Positions 40,713-51,763 are shown, counted from the stretch's first letter. The stretch: DNA of 64,000 bases from Pseudaquabacterium inlustre (GCF_038066595.1 NZ_JBBUTH010000004.1:614259-678258), one strand, 5' to 3'. The notes: generated from the sequence alone by a model not told the origin. Numbers and translations: made by a program.

Positions 40713-40718
40713 TAGAAT
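40713..40718 (+). promoter_or_regulatory. Candidate -10 of tRNA-Leu/tig
   Basis: TAGAAT at 40713-40718 lies 66 nt before the tRNA-Leu 5' end. A G-rich/C-rich hairpin (about 40736-40760) lies between. The -35 region is GC-rich and not convincing. Confidence 0.3.
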
Positions 40719-40783
40719 CGCCGGTTTTCCGAATCGGGCGGGGGGTCTACCGAGCCCCCGTTCGCGGCGACGATGAGACACCC

Positions 40784-40870
40784 GCGCGGGTGGCGAAATC
40801 GGTAGACGCACCAGGTTTAGGTCCTGACGCCTTCACGGGCGTGCCGGTTCGAGTCCGGCCCCGCGCACCA
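40784..40870 (+). tRNA. tRNA-Leu, anticodon TAG
   Basis: 87 nt including CCA. The acceptor arms GCGCGGG/CCCGCGC pair fully. The anticodon loop TTTAGGT gives TAG. A class II variable arm (GCCTTCACGGGC) confirms Leu. The outermost anticodon-stem pair (CCAGG/CCTGA) is a C-A mismatch. The trigger factor gene begins 28 nt downstream. Confidence 0.96.
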
Positions 40871-40897
40871 GACAACGATTCATTTGCGAGTCACACC

Positions 40898-42205
40898 ATG
40901 GCTGTCACTGTAGAAACCCTCGAAAAGCTCGAACGTCGCATCACCCTGACGATCCCGGCCCAGGCGCTCAACTCCGAAGTCGAGTCGCGCCTGAAGAAGC
41001 TCTCGCGCACCGTCAAGGCCGACGGCTTCCGCCCGGGCAAGGTGCCGATGTCGGTGGTGGCCCAGCGCTACGGCTGGTCGGTGCAGAACGAGGTCATGAA
41101 CGACCAGATCGGTCAGGCTTTCGCCAGCGCCGCCAACGAAGCCCAGCTGCGCGTGGCCGGCATTCCCAAGGTCACGCCCAAGGAAGACGCGCCCGAGGGC
41201 CAGCTGGCTTTCGACGCCACGTTCGAGGTCTACCCCGAGGTCAAGCTCGGTGACCTGGCCACCGTCGAGGTCGAGCGCGTCACCAGCGAGGTGACCGACG
41301 CCGCCATCGACCGCACCGTCGACATCCTGCGCAAGCAGCGCCGCACCTTCGCCCAGCGTCCGGCCGCCGAAGGCGCCGCCGAGGGCGACCGCATCACCAT
41401 CGACTTCGAAGGCAAGATCGACGGCGAGCCCTTCGACGGCGGCAAGGCCGAGGGCTTCCAGTTCCTGATCGGCGAAGGCCAGATGCTGGAGCAGTTCGAC
41501 AAGGCCGTGCGCGGCATGAAGGTCGGCGAGAGCAAGACCTTCCCGCTGCAGTTCCCCGAGGACTACCACGGCAAGGATGTGGCCGGCAAGGAAGCCGACT
41601 TCCTGGTCACCGCCAAGAAGATCGAAGCCCAGCACCTGCCCGAGGTGGACGAGGCCTTCATCAAGAGCCTGGGCCTGGCCGAAGGCACCGTCGAGGCCCT
41701 GCGCGCCGATGTGAAGAAGAACCTCGAGCGCGAGGTCAAGTTCCGCGTGCTGGCCAAGAACAAGGCCGCCGCGATGGACGCGCTGATCAAGGTGGCCGAG
41801 CTCGACCTGCCCAAGGCCCTGATCGAGAGCGAGACCGAGCGCCTGGTGGCCTCGGCCCGCGAAGACCTGAAGCAGCGTGGCATGAAGGACGCCGACAAGG
41901 CCCCGATCCCCACCGAGATCTTCACGCCGCAGGCCGAGCGCCGCGTGCGCCTGGGCCTGGTGGTGGCCGAGCTGGTCAAGGTGAACAACCTGCAGGCCAA
42001 GCCCGAACAGCTGCAGGCTCACATCGAAGAACTGAGCCAGAGCTACGAGAAGCCGGCCGACGTGGTGCGCTGGTACCTCAGCGACCGCCAGCGCATGGCC
42101 GAGGTGGAGGCCGTGGTCATCGAGAACAACGTGGCCGAGCATGTGCTGGCCAACGCCAAGGTCGTCGACAAGGCACTGCCCTTCGACGAGCTGATGACCG
42201 CCTGA
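40898..42205 (+). CDS. tig: Trigger factor
   Basis: 435 residues from ATG 40898; the longer frame would run through the tRNA. The N-terminal ribosome-binding domain carries the signature GFRPGKVPMSVVAQRYG. The FKBP-type PPIase domain (~155-240) has GDRITIDFEGKIDGEPFDGG and FQFLIGEGQMLEQFDKAVRG. The C-terminal helical arms hold the substrate cradle. It binds nascent chains at the ribosome exit. First gene of tig-clpP-clpX-lon, ending at a strong terminator. Confidence 0.96.
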   Translation: MAVTVETLEKLERRITLTIPAQALNSEVESRLKKLSRTVKADGFRPGKVPMSVVAQRYGWSVQNEVMNDQIGQAFASAANEAQLRVAGIPKVTPKEDAPEGQLAFDATFEVYPEVKLGDLATVEVERVTSEVTDAAIDRTVDILRKQRRTFAQRPAAEGAAEGDRITIDFEGKIDGEPFDGGKAEGFQFLIGEGQMLEQFDKAVRGMKVGESKTFPLQFPEDYHGKDVAGKEADFLVTAKKIEAQHLPEVDEAFIKSLGLAEGTVEALRADVKKNLEREVKFRVLAKNKAAAMDALIKVAELDLPKALIESETERLVASAREDLKQRGMKDADKAPIPTEIFTPQAERRVRLGLVVAELVKVNNLQAKPEQLQAHIEELSQSYEKPADVVRWYLSDRQRMAEVEAVVIENNVAEHVLANAKVVDKALPFDELMTA

Positions 42206-42258
42206 TTCAGGCCAAGCCGCAAGCCGGGCTGCCGCGCGCAGTCCCGGCCGCAGGCGCG

Positions 42259-42297
42259 ACGGGGCGCACGACTTGCCGGGTCGTCGCCCCGTTTTTC
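42259..42297 (+). terminator. Terminator between tig and clpP
   Basis: ACGGGGCG (42259-42266) pairs with CGCCCCGT (42285-42292), with an inner CGAC/GTCG stem, followed by TTTTT to 42296. Confidence 0.88.
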
Positions 42298-42359
42298 ATC
42301 GCCTGCAACCGTTTCGCATGCGGGTCATAATCACCCCAGACCGTTTTTCGAGGACTTTC

Positions 42360-42968
42360 ATGAGCGCATTGGAGACGCAAGCCCTGGGCCTGGTGCCCAT
42401 GGTGATCGAGCAGTCGGGTCGGGGTGAGCGTGCTTACGACATCTACAGCCGCCTGCTGCGCGAGCGCATCGTGTTCCTGGTGGGCCCGGTGAACGACGCC
42501 ACGGCCAATGTGGTGGTGGCGCAGCTGCTCTTCCTGGAGAGCGAGAACCCCGACAAGGACATCTTCCTGTACATCAACAGCCCGGGGGGCAGTGTCTCGG
42601 CCGGCCTGTCGATCTTCGACACGATGAACTTCATCAAGCCCGATGTCTCGACGCTGTGCATCGGCATGGCGGCCAGCATGGGGGCCTTCCTGATGTCGGC
42701 CGGCGCCAAGGGCAAGCGCTTCTCGTTGCCCAACAGCAAGATCATGATCCACCAGCCGCTGGGCGGCGCCCAGGGCCAGGCCACCGACATCGAGATCCAC
42801 GCCCGCGAGATCCTCAAGACCCGCGAGCAGCTCAACCACATCCTGGCCGAGCGCACCGGCCAGCCGCTGGAGAAGATCCAGGCCGACACCGAGCGCGATT
42901 ACTTCATGTCGGCCGACGAAGCCAAGGCCTACGGCCTGATCGACCAGGTGATCGCGACGCGCGGCTGA
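42360..42968 (+). CDS. clpP: ATP-dependent Clp protease proteolytic subunit
   Basis: 202 residues from ATG 42360 with GAGGA at 42350-42354. The catalytic triad is visible: Ser106 in GMAASMGAFL, His131 in IMIHQPLGGAQGQA, Asp180 in ADTERDYF. It forms the tetradecameric serine protease used by ClpX or ClpA. CATAAT at 42325-42330 is a candidate -10. clpX follows after 78 nt. Confidence 0.97.
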   Translation: MSALETQALGLVPMVIEQSGRGERAYDIYSRLLRERIVFLVGPVNDATANVVVAQLLFLESENPDKDIFLYINSPGGSVSAGLSIFDTMNFIKPDVSTLCIGMAASMGAFLMSAGAKGKRFSLPNSKIMIHQPLGGAQGQATDIEIHAREILKTREQLNHILAERTGQPLEKIQADTERDYFMSADEAKAYGLIDQVIATRG

Positions 42969-43046
42969 GCGCTGCCGCCGCCGTATCATCGTTTCTCACG
43001 CTTCGCATCTTTCTACCGCCCTCTCTTACGCACACGCAAATCACCC

Positions 43047-44318
43047 ATGGCCGACAAGAAGGGCGCCCCTGGCGAAAAAGTCCTGTACTGCAGCTTCTGC
43101 GGCAAGAGCCAGCACGAGGTCAAGAAGCTCATCGCCGGCCCGTCGGTGTTCATCTGCGACGAGTGCATCGAGCTGTGCAACGACATCATCCGTGACGAGG
43201 CCCCGGCCGAAGGCACGGCGGCCAAGGCCGGCAAGAGCGAACTGCCCGTGCCCGCCGAGATCAAGAGCACGCTCGACAACTACGTGATTGGCCAGGACCA
43301 GGCCAAGCGCACGCTGTCGGTGGCTGTCTACAACCACTACAAGCGCCTGAAGCACATGGGCGCCAATGCGGCCAAGGACGAGGTGGAGCTCACCAAGAGC
43401 AACATCCTGCTGATCGGGCCCACCGGCTCGGGCAAGACGCTGCTGGCGCAGACGCTGGCACGCCTGCTCAACGTGCCTTTCGTGATCGCCGATGCCACCA
43501 CGCTGACCGAGGCCGGCTACGTGGGCGAGGACGTCGAGAACATCATCCAGAAGCTGCTGCAGAACTGCAACTACGACGTCGAGCGTGCGCAGCGCGGCAT
43601 CGTCTACATCGACGAGATCGACAAGATCAGCCGCAAGGCCGACAACCCCAGCATCACGCGCGACGTGTCGGGCGAGGGCGTGCAGCAGGCCCTGCTGAAG
43701 CTGGTGGAAGGCACGATGGCCAGCGTGCCGCCGCAGGGCGGCCGCAAGCACCCCAACCAGGATTTCCTGCAGATCGACACGACCAACATCCTGTTCATCT
43801 GTGGCGGCGCGTTCGACGGCCTGGAAAAGGTCATCCAGAACCGCACCGAGAAGTCGGGCATCGGCTTCTCGGCCAGCGTGCACAGCAAGACCGAGAAGCG
43901 CGCGGCCGACCTGTTCCGGTCGGTCGAGCCCGAGGATCTGGTCAAGTTCGGCCTGATCCCCGAACTGGTCGGTCGCCTGCCGGTGGTGGCCACGCTGGGC
44001 GAACTGACCGAGGACGCGATGGTGCAGATCCTCACCGAGCCGCGCAATGCGCTGGTCAAGCAGTACCAGAAGCTGTTCGCGATGGACGGTGTCGAGCTCG
44101 AGATCCGTTCCTCGGCGCTGTCGGCCATTGCACGCCGGGCGCTCAAGCGCAAGACCGGAGCCCGCGGTCTGCGCTCGATCATGGAACATGTGCTGGTCGA
44201 CACGATGTTCGACCTGCCCACGCTGGATGGCGTGGCCAAGGTGGTGATCGACGAGCACATCGTCGAGGAAGGCGCCAAGCCGCTGCTGGTTTACCGCGAG
44301 CAGAAGGCCAGCGCCTGA
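43047..44318 (+). CDS. clpX: ATP-dependent Clp protease ATP-binding subunit ClpX
   Basis: 423 residues. The N-terminal C4 zinc-binding domain is YCSFCGKSQHEVKKLIAG followed by CDECIELCNDI. The AAA+ core has Walker A GPTGSGKTLLAQTLA, Walker B GIVYIDEIDK, pore loops (including GYVGEDVEN) and sensor II in RALKRKTGARGLRSI. It unfolds tagged substrates and feeds ClpP. The 215-nt gap to lon contains the lon promoter and no gene. Confidence 0.97.
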   Translation: MADKKGAPGEKVLYCSFCGKSQHEVKKLIAGPSVFICDECIELCNDIIRDEAPAEGTAAKAGKSELPVPAEIKSTLDNYVIGQDQAKRTLSVAVYNHYKRLKHMGANAAKDEVELTKSNILLIGPTGSGKTLLAQTLARLLNVPFVIADATTLTEAGYVGEDVENIIQKLLQNCNYDVERAQRGIVYIDEIDKISRKADNPSITRDVSGEGVQQALLKLVEGTMASVPPQGGRKHPNQDFLQIDTTNILFICGGAFDGLEKVIQNRTEKSGIGFSASVHSKTEKRAADLFRSVEPEDLVKFGLIPELVGRLPVVATLGELTEDAMVQILTEPRNALVKQYQKLFAMDGVELEIRSSALSAIARRALKRKTGARGLRSIMEHVLVDTMFDLPTLDGVAKVVIDEHIVEEGAKPLLVYREQKASA

Positions 44319-44482
44319 AAGCGAGGGGCGCTTTGCTGCTGCGCCCATCGATCCTGATCCTGCGCTGCTCGCCGTACGGGTGTACGGCTGCGCTGCTCAA
44401 ATCAGCCTCGAAGGGCTCGCGACGCAAATCGCTCCCCGCTTTCTGCGACAACGCTGTACGTCGGCTCCGTTAGGCCTGTTCA

Positions 44483-44510
44483 CTTGCATTCCCCTGCTCG
44501 GGCCCCATGT
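44483..44510 (+). promoter_or_regulatory. lon: Sigma-32 (heat-shock) promoter of lon
   Basis: CTTGCAT (44483-44489) and CCCCATGT (44503-44510) are separated by 13 nt, matching the sigma-32 pattern CTTGAAA-N12-15-CCCCATNT with one or two mismatches. Transcription would begin near 44517, 17 nt before the lon ATG, leaving room for the AGAGAGG Shine-Dalgarno at 44522-44528. lon is a known heat-shock gene in other proteobacteria. Confidence 0.75.
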
Positions 44511-44533
44511 TGGTCTGAGAAAGAGAGGTTCCC

Positions 44534-46966
<2,433 letters not shown>

Positions 46967-47127
46967 GGGCCTGCGGCGCAGACAGGCCGGTTGCGAAAGA
47001 ATTTTTTGCGGCAGGCTTGCCAAGCCGCTGAATGTCTGTATAGAATGCGAGCTTCGCTGAACAGCAAAGACGACAGTCAAGCGACAGTGAAACGTTGACA
47101 AGCAGAGCAATCTGAGCGGTCAGCAAC

Positions 47128-47203
47128 GCGGGAGTAGCTCAGTTGGTAGAGCGCAACCTTGCCAAGGTTGAGGTCGCGAGTTCGAGACTCGTCTCCCGCT
47201 CCA
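47128..47203 (+). tRNA. tRNA-Gly, anticodon GCC
   Basis: 76 nt including CCA. Acceptor arms GCGGGAG/CTCCCGC pair. The anticodon stem CAACC/GGTTG holds loop TTGCCAA, anticodon GCC. The T loop TTCGAGA is intact. It lies 161 nt after lon; TATAGAAT near 47038-47045 is a good -10-like element upstream. Confidence 0.97.
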
Positions 47204-47210
47204 GATCTTT

Positions 47211-47240
47211 GAAAACGGGAAGCCTCGGCTTCCCGTTTTC
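47211..47240 (+). terminator. Hairpin between tRNA-Gly and tRNA-Cys
   Basis: GAAAACGGGAAGCC (47211-47224) pairs with GGCTTCCCGTTTTC (47227-47240), a perfect 14-bp stem ending in TTTTC. It could terminate after tRNA-Gly or partly read through into tRNA-Cys. Confidence 0.75.
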
Positions 47241-47296
47241 GTCAGAATGGTCAGCGCGGTTGGCGCATCCGGCGCACACCGCCCCGCACTGAACGC

Positions 47297-47370
47297 GGCG
47301 CGATAGCAAAGCGGTTATGCAACGGATTGCAAATCCGTCTAGTCCGGTTCGACTCCGGATCGCGCCTCCA
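47297..47370 (+). tRNA. tRNA-Cys, anticodon GCA
   Basis: 74 nt including CCA. Acceptor arms GGCGCGA/TCGCGCC pair. The anticodon stem ACGGA/TCCGT encloses loop TTGCAAA, anticodon GCA. The T arm CCGG-TTCGACT-CCGG is intact. Confidence 0.97.
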
Positions 47371-47399
47371 GATCCTTGGCCCGCTACGGCCACGTCATG

Positions 47400-47423
47400 A
47401 AGCCCCGCACTGCGGGGCTTTTT
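47400..47423 (+). terminator. Terminator after tRNA-Cys
   Basis: AAGCCCCGCA (47400-47409) and TGCGGGGCTT (47411-47420) form a 9-bp effective stem, followed by TTT. Confidence 0.88.
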
Positions 47424-47547
47424 CGTTTCTTCAAGGATCTGTCGGTGCTGCGTGCACGGTGGGCACGGCTGTTACCGTTCGCTTGCAATTGCGCGGCCTG
47501 CTGCGGGCAGAACGCCACGCCGGCCCCGGGTGCGCGGTGCCCTGGCC

Positions 47548-47576
47548 TTGGCCCCCCAGGATGTGCTGGCTACAGT
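47548..47576 (+). promoter_or_regulatory. Promoter of the c-di-GMP riboswitch/subtilase transcript
   Basis: TTGGCC (47548-47553) and TACAGT (47571-47576) have exact 17-nt spacing. The start would fall near 47583, at the 5' edge of the riboswitch aptamer. The stretch 47424-47547 before it shows no gene or structure I recognise. Confidence 0.5.
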
Positions 47577-47584
47577 GTGCGCAC

Positions 47585-47713
47585 CCATCCCGCAAACCAC
47601 GTGAAAGCGTGGGACGCAAAGCCTCCGGCCTAACGTGTGGATCGTGCCGTCGATCCGCACCACGGTAGCGGGGTTGCCGGCCGGCGCCCGCCGACCGGCC
47701 TCGATCCACGAGG
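47585..47713 (+). ncRNA. Cyclic di-GMP-I (GEMM) riboswitch with SD-proximal expression platform
   Basis: The GEMM-I core is nearly textbook. It contains CCCGCAAACC (47589-47598); a stem CCACG/CGTGG (47597-47612) capped by a GAAA tetraloop; GGGACGCAAAGCCTCCGGCC (47611-47630) and TAA; a P3 arm; then GGTAGCGGGGTTGCCGG (47664-47680), whose GCGGG closes onto the initial CCCGC. Downstream, CCTCG (47699-47703) pairs with CGAGG (47709-47713), the Shine-Dalgarno of the subtilase. GTGGATCG (47637-47644), used in P3, can instead pair with CGATCCAC (47702-47709). This suggests translational control; the direction (ON or OFF) is not decided by sequence. Confidence 0.93.
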
Positions 47714-47721
47714 CACTCCCG

Positions 47722-49512
47722 ATGACATCCCCATCCTCCCGTCGGCGCCTGCGCGCGGCAGCCACCCTGGCCACGCTGGTGCTCGGCGCGCTGGCCACAC
47801 CGGCCTGGTCGTTCCAGGTCAGCGCATCGTCCAGCGACCCGGCTGCCGCCACCGCCGGCACAGACCGCCTGATCATCAAGTACAGCGCCAGCGTCGGCCT
47901 GATGCCGTCTGCGCGGGGACGGCAGGTGGCCGAGAGCGCCGCCACGCGCCATGGCGTGCGTATGAGCCACTGGCGCCAGACCGCCGCCGGCGCGCAGGTG
48001 TACCAGCTCAGCCGGCGCATGAGCCATGCCGACGCCGAGGCCCTGGCCAGCACGCTGCGAGCCACCGATGCCACGATCGAGTACGCCGAGCCCGATCGCC
48101 TGCTGCGACCGCAGTTCGTGCCCAACGACGCGATGTATGCGCAGCAATGGGCCTTGTTCGATGCCACCGGCGGCGTGCGTGCGCCGGCAGCGTGGGACCG
48201 TGCGACGGGCAGCGGCATCACCGTGGCCGTGATCGACACCGGCGTGCGTCCGCATGTCGATCTGGCGCCCAACCTGCTGGGGGGTTACGACTTCATCACC
48301 GACACCAAGGTGTCCAACGACGGCAATGCCCGCGACGCCGATGCCCTGGATCCTGGTGACGCGGTGGCGGCGGGCTTCTGCTACACCGGCTCGGCGGCCA
48401 GCAACAGCTCCTGGCATGGCACGCATGTGGCTGGCATCGTGGCTGCCGCAGCGGGCAACGGCGCGGGCGTGGCGGGCCTGGCCTTCAATGCGCGCGTGCT
48501 GCCGCTGCGTGCGCTGGGCCGCTGCGGCGGCTACACCTCCGACATTGCCGATGCCATCACCTGGGCGGTGGGCGGTGCCGTGGCGGGTCTGCCCACCAAC
48601 ACCACGCCGGCGCGGGTGATCAACCTGTCGCTCGGCGGCACCGGCAGCTGCGGCGTCACCACGCAGAACGCGATCAACACCGCCCGCGCAGCCGGCGCGG
48701 TGGTGGTGGTGGCCGCCGGCAACAGCAACAGCGACGCCACCAAGGCCACGCCGGCCAACTGTAGTGGCGTGGTGGTGGTGGCCGCCACCGGCAAGAGCGG
48801 GGCCAAGGCCTCGTACTCGAACTACGGCAGCAACGTGACACTGGCCGCCCCGGGCGGTGACAGCGGCGCGGGCATCCTGTCGACGCTGAATGCCGGCACC
48901 AGCGCACCGGGCGCCGACAGCTACGCGGCCTACATGGGCACCTCGATGGCCACGCCGGTGGTCAGTGGTGTCGCGGCGCTGATGCTGAGCGCCAACGCCA
49001 AGCTGACGCCCGACCAGGTGGCCAGCCTGCTCAAGAGCACGGCGCGGGCCTTCCCGGCCAGCTGCTCCGGTTGCGGTGCGGGCATCGTGGATGCATCGGC
49101 GGCCGTCGCTGCCGCAGTGGGGGCCACGGCGACCACGCCGACGCCGGTGGTCACCGTGCTGGCGGTCAACGAGGTGGAGCCGAACAACACGCTGGCCCAG
49201 GCGCAGGCCGTCGCCAGCACACCGGCCAATGTGAGCGGCACGTTGTCGACCACCTCCGACCTCGACCATTTCAAGGTGGCCATCCCGGCCGGCAAGTCGC
49301 TGACCGCCACGCTGACCGCGGGCAGCACTTCGGGCTTCGGCCTGACGCTGCTGAACACCAGCGGCCAGACGATCTACAGCGCGCCGGGCGTGGCAGGCCG
49401 CACGATCCAGGTCACGGTCAGCAACAGCGGTGCCACGGCGGCCACCGTGGTGCTGCGGGTGCTGCGCAGCACCGGCGCGGCGGGTGCCTACAAGCTGGCC
49501 CTGAGCAACTGA
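47722..49512 (+). CDS. Secreted S8 family serine peptidase (subtilase) with PPC domain
   Basis: 596 residues from ATG 47722, with CGAGG at 47709-47713. A signal peptide (RRRLRAAATLATLVLGALA) is followed by an inhibitor-like propeptide (~25-130), then the subtilisin domain. The catalytic triad is Asp172 (VIDTGV), His232 (WHGTHVAGI) and Ser408 (GTSMATPVVSG). The C-terminal ~100 residues form a bacterial pre-peptidase C-terminal (PPC) beta-sandwich (NEVEPNNTLAQAQAV, SDLDHFKVAIPAG), often removed on maturation. It is an extracellular protease, and the riboswitch upstream places it under c-di-GMP control, suggesting a role in the motile-sessile switch or biofilm turnover. Confidence 0.93.
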   Translation: MTSPSSRRRLRAAATLATLVLGALATPAWSFQVSASSSDPAAATAGTDRLIIKYSASVGLMPSARGRQVAESAATRHGVRMSHWRQTAAGAQVYQLSRRMSHADAEALASTLRATDATIEYAEPDRLLRPQFVPNDAMYAQQWALFDATGGVRAPAAWDRATGSGITVAVIDTGVRPHVDLAPNLLGGYDFITDTKVSNDGNARDADALDPGDAVAAGFCYTGSAASNSSWHGTHVAGIVAAAAGNGAGVAGLAFNARVLPLRALGRCGGYTSDIADAITWAVGGAVAGLPTNTTPARVINLSLGGTGSCGVTTQNAINTARAAGAVVVVAAGNSNSDATKATPANCSGVVVVAATGKSGAKASYSNYGSNVTLAAPGGDSGAGILSTLNAGTSAPGADSYAAYMGTSMATPVVSGVAALMLSANAKLTPDQVASLLKSTARAFPASCSGCGAGIVDASAAVAAAVGATATTPTPVVTVLAVNEVEPNNTLAQAQAVASTPANVSGTLSTTSDLDHFKVAIPAGKSLTATLTAGSTSGFGLTLLNTSGQTIYSAPGVAGRTIQVTVSNSGATAATVVLRVLRSTGAAGAYKLALSN

Positions 49513-49568
49513 CGCGGGCCGGCCGACCCCGGCCCGTCGCGTTCGACGCGACGCGACGCATCAAAGAC

Positions 49569-49592
49569 CGCGGGGCCCCTGAGGGCCCCGCG
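49569..49592. terminator. Bidirectional terminator between subtilase and bamC
   Basis: CGCGGGGCCC (49569-49578) pairs with GGGCCCCGCG (49583-49592) around CTGA. It separates convergent genes. Confidence 0.75.
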
Positions 49593-49625
49593 TGCGCTTT
49601 CAGGCCGCCGGGTGGCGGCGCTGGA

Positions 49626-50789
49626 TCACTTCAAGGCGTCGCTCAGGCGCGCGATGATCTGGCGTGCGGCGTCGCCGGTCTCGGCATCGCCGGCGCTGGT
49701 CTGCACACTCACGCGCGTGGCGTTGCCTTCGGACTTGACCAGCACGCGGTAGCGCACCGGCTTGGCCTCGGCGGCGCTGCCGAACAGCTTGGCGAAGAAG
49801 TTGGGCTCTTCCTTGCCGGCGAACTTGGGATCGATGTAGCGCACGAAGTACACGCCGGCGCTGCGGTCGCGGTCTTCGACGCTGAAGCCGCTGCGGTCGA
49901 GCGCCAGCCCCACCTGACGCCAGGCGCGGTCGAAGCCTTCGGCCAACGTCAGCGAGGTTTCGGTGGCGGCGGTGGCCGGCTTGGCCGTGGCGGCTGCAAG
50001 CGGCGCCGCACCCGCGGCCGGCTTGGCGGCGGCCACCTGCGCGGCGTCATCCTTGCCGCCCAGGCGCACCATCATGCGGGTGAGGAACTCGGCCTCCAGG
50101 TCGCGGTCTTGCGCACGCGGGCGCCAGGCGGTCTGGCCTTCGCGGGCTTCGAGGTAGACCTCCTCCAGGCCACGGTGGCTCAGGTAGACCTCGCTGCCGC
50201 CTTCGGCGGTGCGCTCCACGCGGGTGCGGAAGCGGTCGCGCGTGCCGGTGTCATACAGGTTCTCGATCACGCGGCCCAGCGTGCGGCGCAGCAGGTCCTG
50301 CGGCAGCTTGGCGCGGTTCTCGGCCCAGTCGGTCTCGAGCACGCCCACCTGGGCGTCGTCGACGGTGAGCGTGAAGCCGCGCTCCTGCCAGAAGCTGCGC
50401 AGCACCGGCAGCACCTTCTCGGGCGGCAGGGTGGTGACCAGCCAGCGCTCCTGGCCCTGGCGCACCAGGCGCACGTCGCCCACGGTGCTGGGGGCCACGC
50501 TGGGGTTGCCGGGTGCGGCGGCGGTGCCGGCCTGCGGCGCTGCGCCCGGTTGGCGCATGGCCGCGGCGCTGACCACGCCACCCTGCGGCTGGTAGCGGCC
50601 GTCACGGGCCAGCTGGCTCAGGTCGGGCGGCACATCCAGCGGCTGGGTCTTGGCGCTTTGCGAGCGGTAGTCCACCTTGCTGTCGCCACCGAGCGACAGC
50701 GAGCCATCCAGCGTCGAACAACCGGCCAGCGCCATGACCAGCGCCAGGGTGGCGCCGCGCAGCGGGGTGGCGGCAAAGGGGGCTTTCAC
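49626..50789 (-). CDS. bamC: Outer membrane assembly lipoprotein BamC (NlpB)
   Basis: 387 residues from a GTG at 50789. The ATG at 50798 abuts the Shine-Dalgarno AGGAG with no spacer, whereas the GTG three codons later has normal spacing. The lipobox VMALAGC puts the lipidated Cys at residue 24. The unstructured N-terminal lasso includes SKVDYRSQSAKTQPLDVPPD. Two helix-grip domains follow (GQERWLVTTLPPEKVLPVLR and GFDRAWRQVGLALDRSGFSV), joined by an Ala/Lys linker. It is a lipoprotein of the BAM complex. dapA lies 92 nt upstream on the same strand, the conserved dapA-bamC pair. Confidence 0.9.
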   Translation of the reverse strand: MKAPFAATPLRGATLALVMALAGCSTLDGSLSLGGDSKVDYRSQSAKTQPLDVPPDLSQLARDGRYQPQGGVVSAAAMRQPGAAPQAGTAAAPGNPSVAPSTVGDVRLVRQGQERWLVTTLPPEKVLPVLRSFWQERGFTLTVDDAQVGVLETDWAENRAKLPQDLLRRTLGRVIENLYDTGTRDRFRTRVERTAEGGSEVYLSHRGLEEVYLEAREGQTAWRPRAQDRDLEAEFLTRMMVRLGGKDDAAQVAAAKPAAGAAPLAAATAKPATAATETSLTLAEGFDRAWRQVGLALDRSGFSVEDRDRSAGVYFVRYIDPKFAGKEEPNFFAKLFGSAAEAKPVRYRVLVKSEGNATRVSVQTSAGDAETGDAARQIIARLSDALK

Positions 50790-50881
50790 GGGGGACATCT
50801 CCTGGGGCAGGGCGGTCGGCCGAACCGCCGCCGGGGCCGCGCGGTGCGCGGTGGATGAGGGGAACATGCGCTCGGGCAATG

Positions 50882-51763
50882 TCACAGCAGGCCGGCGTCG
50901 CGAAGCGCGGCGTCGACCAGGCCCTGGCCGGCCGGTGTCAGCGGCGTGATCGGCAGGCGCACGTGGTTGCTGCTGATGCCCAGACGCGACAGCGCGTACT
51001 TGGTGGGCGCGGGGCTGGGCTCGCAGAACAGCTGCTTGTGCAGCGACAGCAGGCGCAGGTGGATTTCACGGGCCTTCTGCACCTCGCCGGCAATGGCGGC
51101 CATGCACATCTCGTGCATCAGCTTGGGCGCCACGTTGGCGGTGACGCTCACGTTGCCATGGCCGCCCAGCAGCATCAGCGCCACGGCGGTGCCGTCGTCG
51201 CCCGAGTAGATCGAGAAGCCGGCCGGCGCGTGCTTGATCAGCTGCGCGGCACGCTCGATGTTGCCGGTGGCCTCCTTGATGCCGATGACGCCGGGCACCT
51301 GGGCCAGGCGCAGCGCGGTCTCGGGCGCCATGTCGGCCACGGTGCGGCCGGGCACGTTGTATAGCACCACCGGCAGGTCCACCGCCTCGGCGATGGCCTT
51401 GAAGTGCTGGTAGATGCCTTCCTGCGAGGGCTTGTTGTAGTAGGGCACGACCTGCAGCGTGCAATCGGCGCCCACTTCCTTGCTGAAGCGGGTGAGCTCG
51501 ATGGCCTCGCGCGTGCTGTTGGCGCCGGCGCCGGCCATGATGGGCACGCGCCCGGCGGCATGCGACACCGCCACGCGGATGATCTCGCAGTGCTCTTCCA
51601 CCGACACGGTGGGCGATTCACCGGTGGTGCCGACGACACCGATGCAGTCGGTGCCTTCGGCGATGTGCCAGTCGATCAGGCGGCGCAGGCCGGGGTAGTC
51701 GACGCTGCCGTCTTCGTTGAACGGGGTGACGAGGGCGACGATGCTGCCAACAATGGGTCTCAT
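50882..51763 (-). CDS. dapA: 4-hydroxy-tetrahydrodipicolinate synthase
   Basis: 293 residues from ATG 51763 with AAGGAA upstream. A TIM barrel with the Schiff-base Lys163 in GIKEATGN, catalytic-triad Tyr135 in LYNVPGRTV, and GVVGTTGESPTVSVEEH. It condenses pyruvate with aspartate semialdehyde in lysine/diaminopimelate synthesis. It is followed by bamC. Confidence 0.97.
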   Translation of the reverse strand: MRPIVGSIVALVTPFNEDGSVDYPGLRRLIDWHIAEGTDCIGVVGTTGESPTVSVEEHCEIIRVAVSHAAGRVPIMAGAGANSTREAIELTRFSKEVGADCTLQVVPYYNKPSQEGIYQHFKAIAEAVDLPVVLYNVPGRTVADMAPETALRLAQVPGVIGIKEATGNIERAAQLIKHAPAGFSIYSGDDGTAVALMLLGGHGNVSVTANVAPKLMHEMCMAAIAGEVQKAREIHLRLLSLHKQLFCEPSPAPTKYALSRLGISSNHVRLPITPLTPAGQGLVDAALRDAGLL

